Source of the DNA: Meandrina meandrites
Lineage: Eukaryota; Cnidaria; Anthozoa; Scleractinia; Meandrinidae
Direction of reading: 5' to 3'
Length of the DNA stretch: 64,000 nucleotides
NCBI GenBank assembly: GCA_963693305.1
Contig: OY855908.1
Coordinates: 26,089,993-26,153,992, forward strand
In this document: in pieces, positions 63,110 to 64,000 of the stretch
Layout of the letters: the number at the start of each line of letters is the position of its first letter
Numbering within the stretch: the stretch's first letter is position 1
The notes under the pieces: generated by a model
The model's input: the letters and a program-made list of their open reading frames with translations, nothing else
The model's database searches: none
What the model was told of the DNA's origin: nothing
Made by a program: the position numbers and the translations under genes

Positions 63110-63450
63110 AAAACCCTAATTCCAATATAAAGCTAACTGCAAGCAACATGATGTACCGTTTGGCAACCAAAGTGTTTTTAGGGCTAACCGGAGTACTATG
63201 TAGACCAACCGGAATCTTATGCAGGCTAACTGGAATGGCTTGCATGTTTCATGACACATAAGTGCCATACAAGCCAGAAATACCTAACTCCAATAATTAG
63301 CATAACCTCAAGCCACCTCAGCTAACTATACTCAGGCTAACTGGAGTACTGCTTAGGCTACCCAGGGAGCTTTTTAGGCTAACCAATGTGCTATTTATAT
63401 ATAGTGGAAAGGCTCTCATGACTTGTTGGCTCGCACTTTGTCAAGACCCA

Positions 63451-63485
<35 letters not shown>
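63110..63485 (-). repeat. inverted partner of the 58.6-kb repeat, with T-run
   Basis: Phrases such as GCTAACTGGAGTACTGCTTAGGCTA are the reverse complement of those at 58,640-58,870, and CTTTGTCAAGACCC matches GGGTCTTGGCAAAG at 58,583. Ends in an uninterrupted T-run (63,452-63,485), i.e. an A-tail on the minus strand, so this may be a retroposon. Confidence 0.65.
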
Positions 63486-63488
<3 letters not shown>

Positions 63489-64000
63489 TCATATGGGAAT
63501 TAGCCAAGTGGTAGCTGTAACTTTGATTTAAATAAACTCTAGCTTAGTTTTGGTTGGCAACTTGCTCTAAAAGAAAACCAAACATAGATTTCTGTGATGT
63601 AATGTTTTGAAATGAACAGATTACAAAAATTCAGCTTTAGGGTCCAAAACATTTTTAAACATTATTAAAATAATCTGACATTTTTCTGCAATGATTAATG
63701 AAAGGAGGGGTGCAAAGAAAATTGATTTCTTCCTTGCCTGACCCAGGTAGACTGGGCAAGGTGAAACAATTATTAGCTTACCCAAAGTCCCATGTTTCTT
63801 TCGAAACAACTACAACAAAAAATAAAAATCCATAAATGACATTTGGCTATCTAGCAAGTGGAAAAAATTATTGGATCCACTAGCCCAACATAAAAGCAGC
63901 CAGTTGTTTTCACACACACAAAAGGCCATTAATTTTAATATACAGTCTGCATGCTGGAAAATAGAAATTTCATCAAAATAAATAGTTTTTGTTTGTTTTG

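Overview
The window looks like nuclear DNA of an invertebrate animal, most likely an anthozoan cnidarian such as a coral or sea anemone. It is AT-rich, with sparse short exons bounded by GT/AG sites, and dense in decayed transposons. One host exon encodes a CARD (death-fold) domain. The species call is inference: the capsid-like and accessory proteins of the large element resemble ones I recall from cnidarian genomes.

Layout. 1-1032: 3' end of an L2/CR1-like non-LTR retrotransposon. 1293-1424: a possible first exon of a host gene. 2.3-12.0 kb: nested non-autonomous DNA transposons, several with clear TIRs and target duplications. 12,452-15,890: a BEL/Pao LTR retrotransposon with CTTGA target duplications, a nearly lost 5' LTR, an internally deleted pol and a mutated integrase site. 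17.3-18.5 kb: two more TIR elements. 20,825-37,770: a nearly complete Polinton/Maverick, i.e. an integrated virus-like element. 38.7-39.0 kb: the CARD exon on the minus strand. 39-64 kb: mostly dispersed and inverted repeats, microsatellites, LINE relics and a few weak exon candidates.

The Polinton is the main content. Its ~500 bp TIRs differ at about eight positions by eye. It carries an intact protein-primed DNA polymerase B (plus strand), a retroviral-type integrase, an A32-like packaging ATPase, a probable double-jelly-roll capsid protein, a 587-aa conserved protein with a C-terminal membrane anchor, and a set of small membrane or coiled-coil proteins. I found no adenovirus-type cysteine protease. 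Genes are packed with convergent overlaps (polymerase/integrase 21 nt; coiled-coil gene/587-aa gene 4 nt) and short divergent promoters (34 and 81 bp).

Unusual points: (1) each TIR ends in a ~164-bp near-palindrome able to fold into a hairpin; (2) each TIR encodes an outward-facing 47-aa helix-turn-helix-like protein; (3) the inner TIR edge coincides with the start codon of the first gene at each end, and a third copy of the same upstream block precedes an internal gene; (4) two related palindrome families, cores CAAC-N3-GTTG, occur about 18 times only between 26.4 and 31.0 kb, mostly at gene starts and stops and sometimes inside coding sequence; (5) four smaller genes each change frame at a homopolymer run while all large genes are open.
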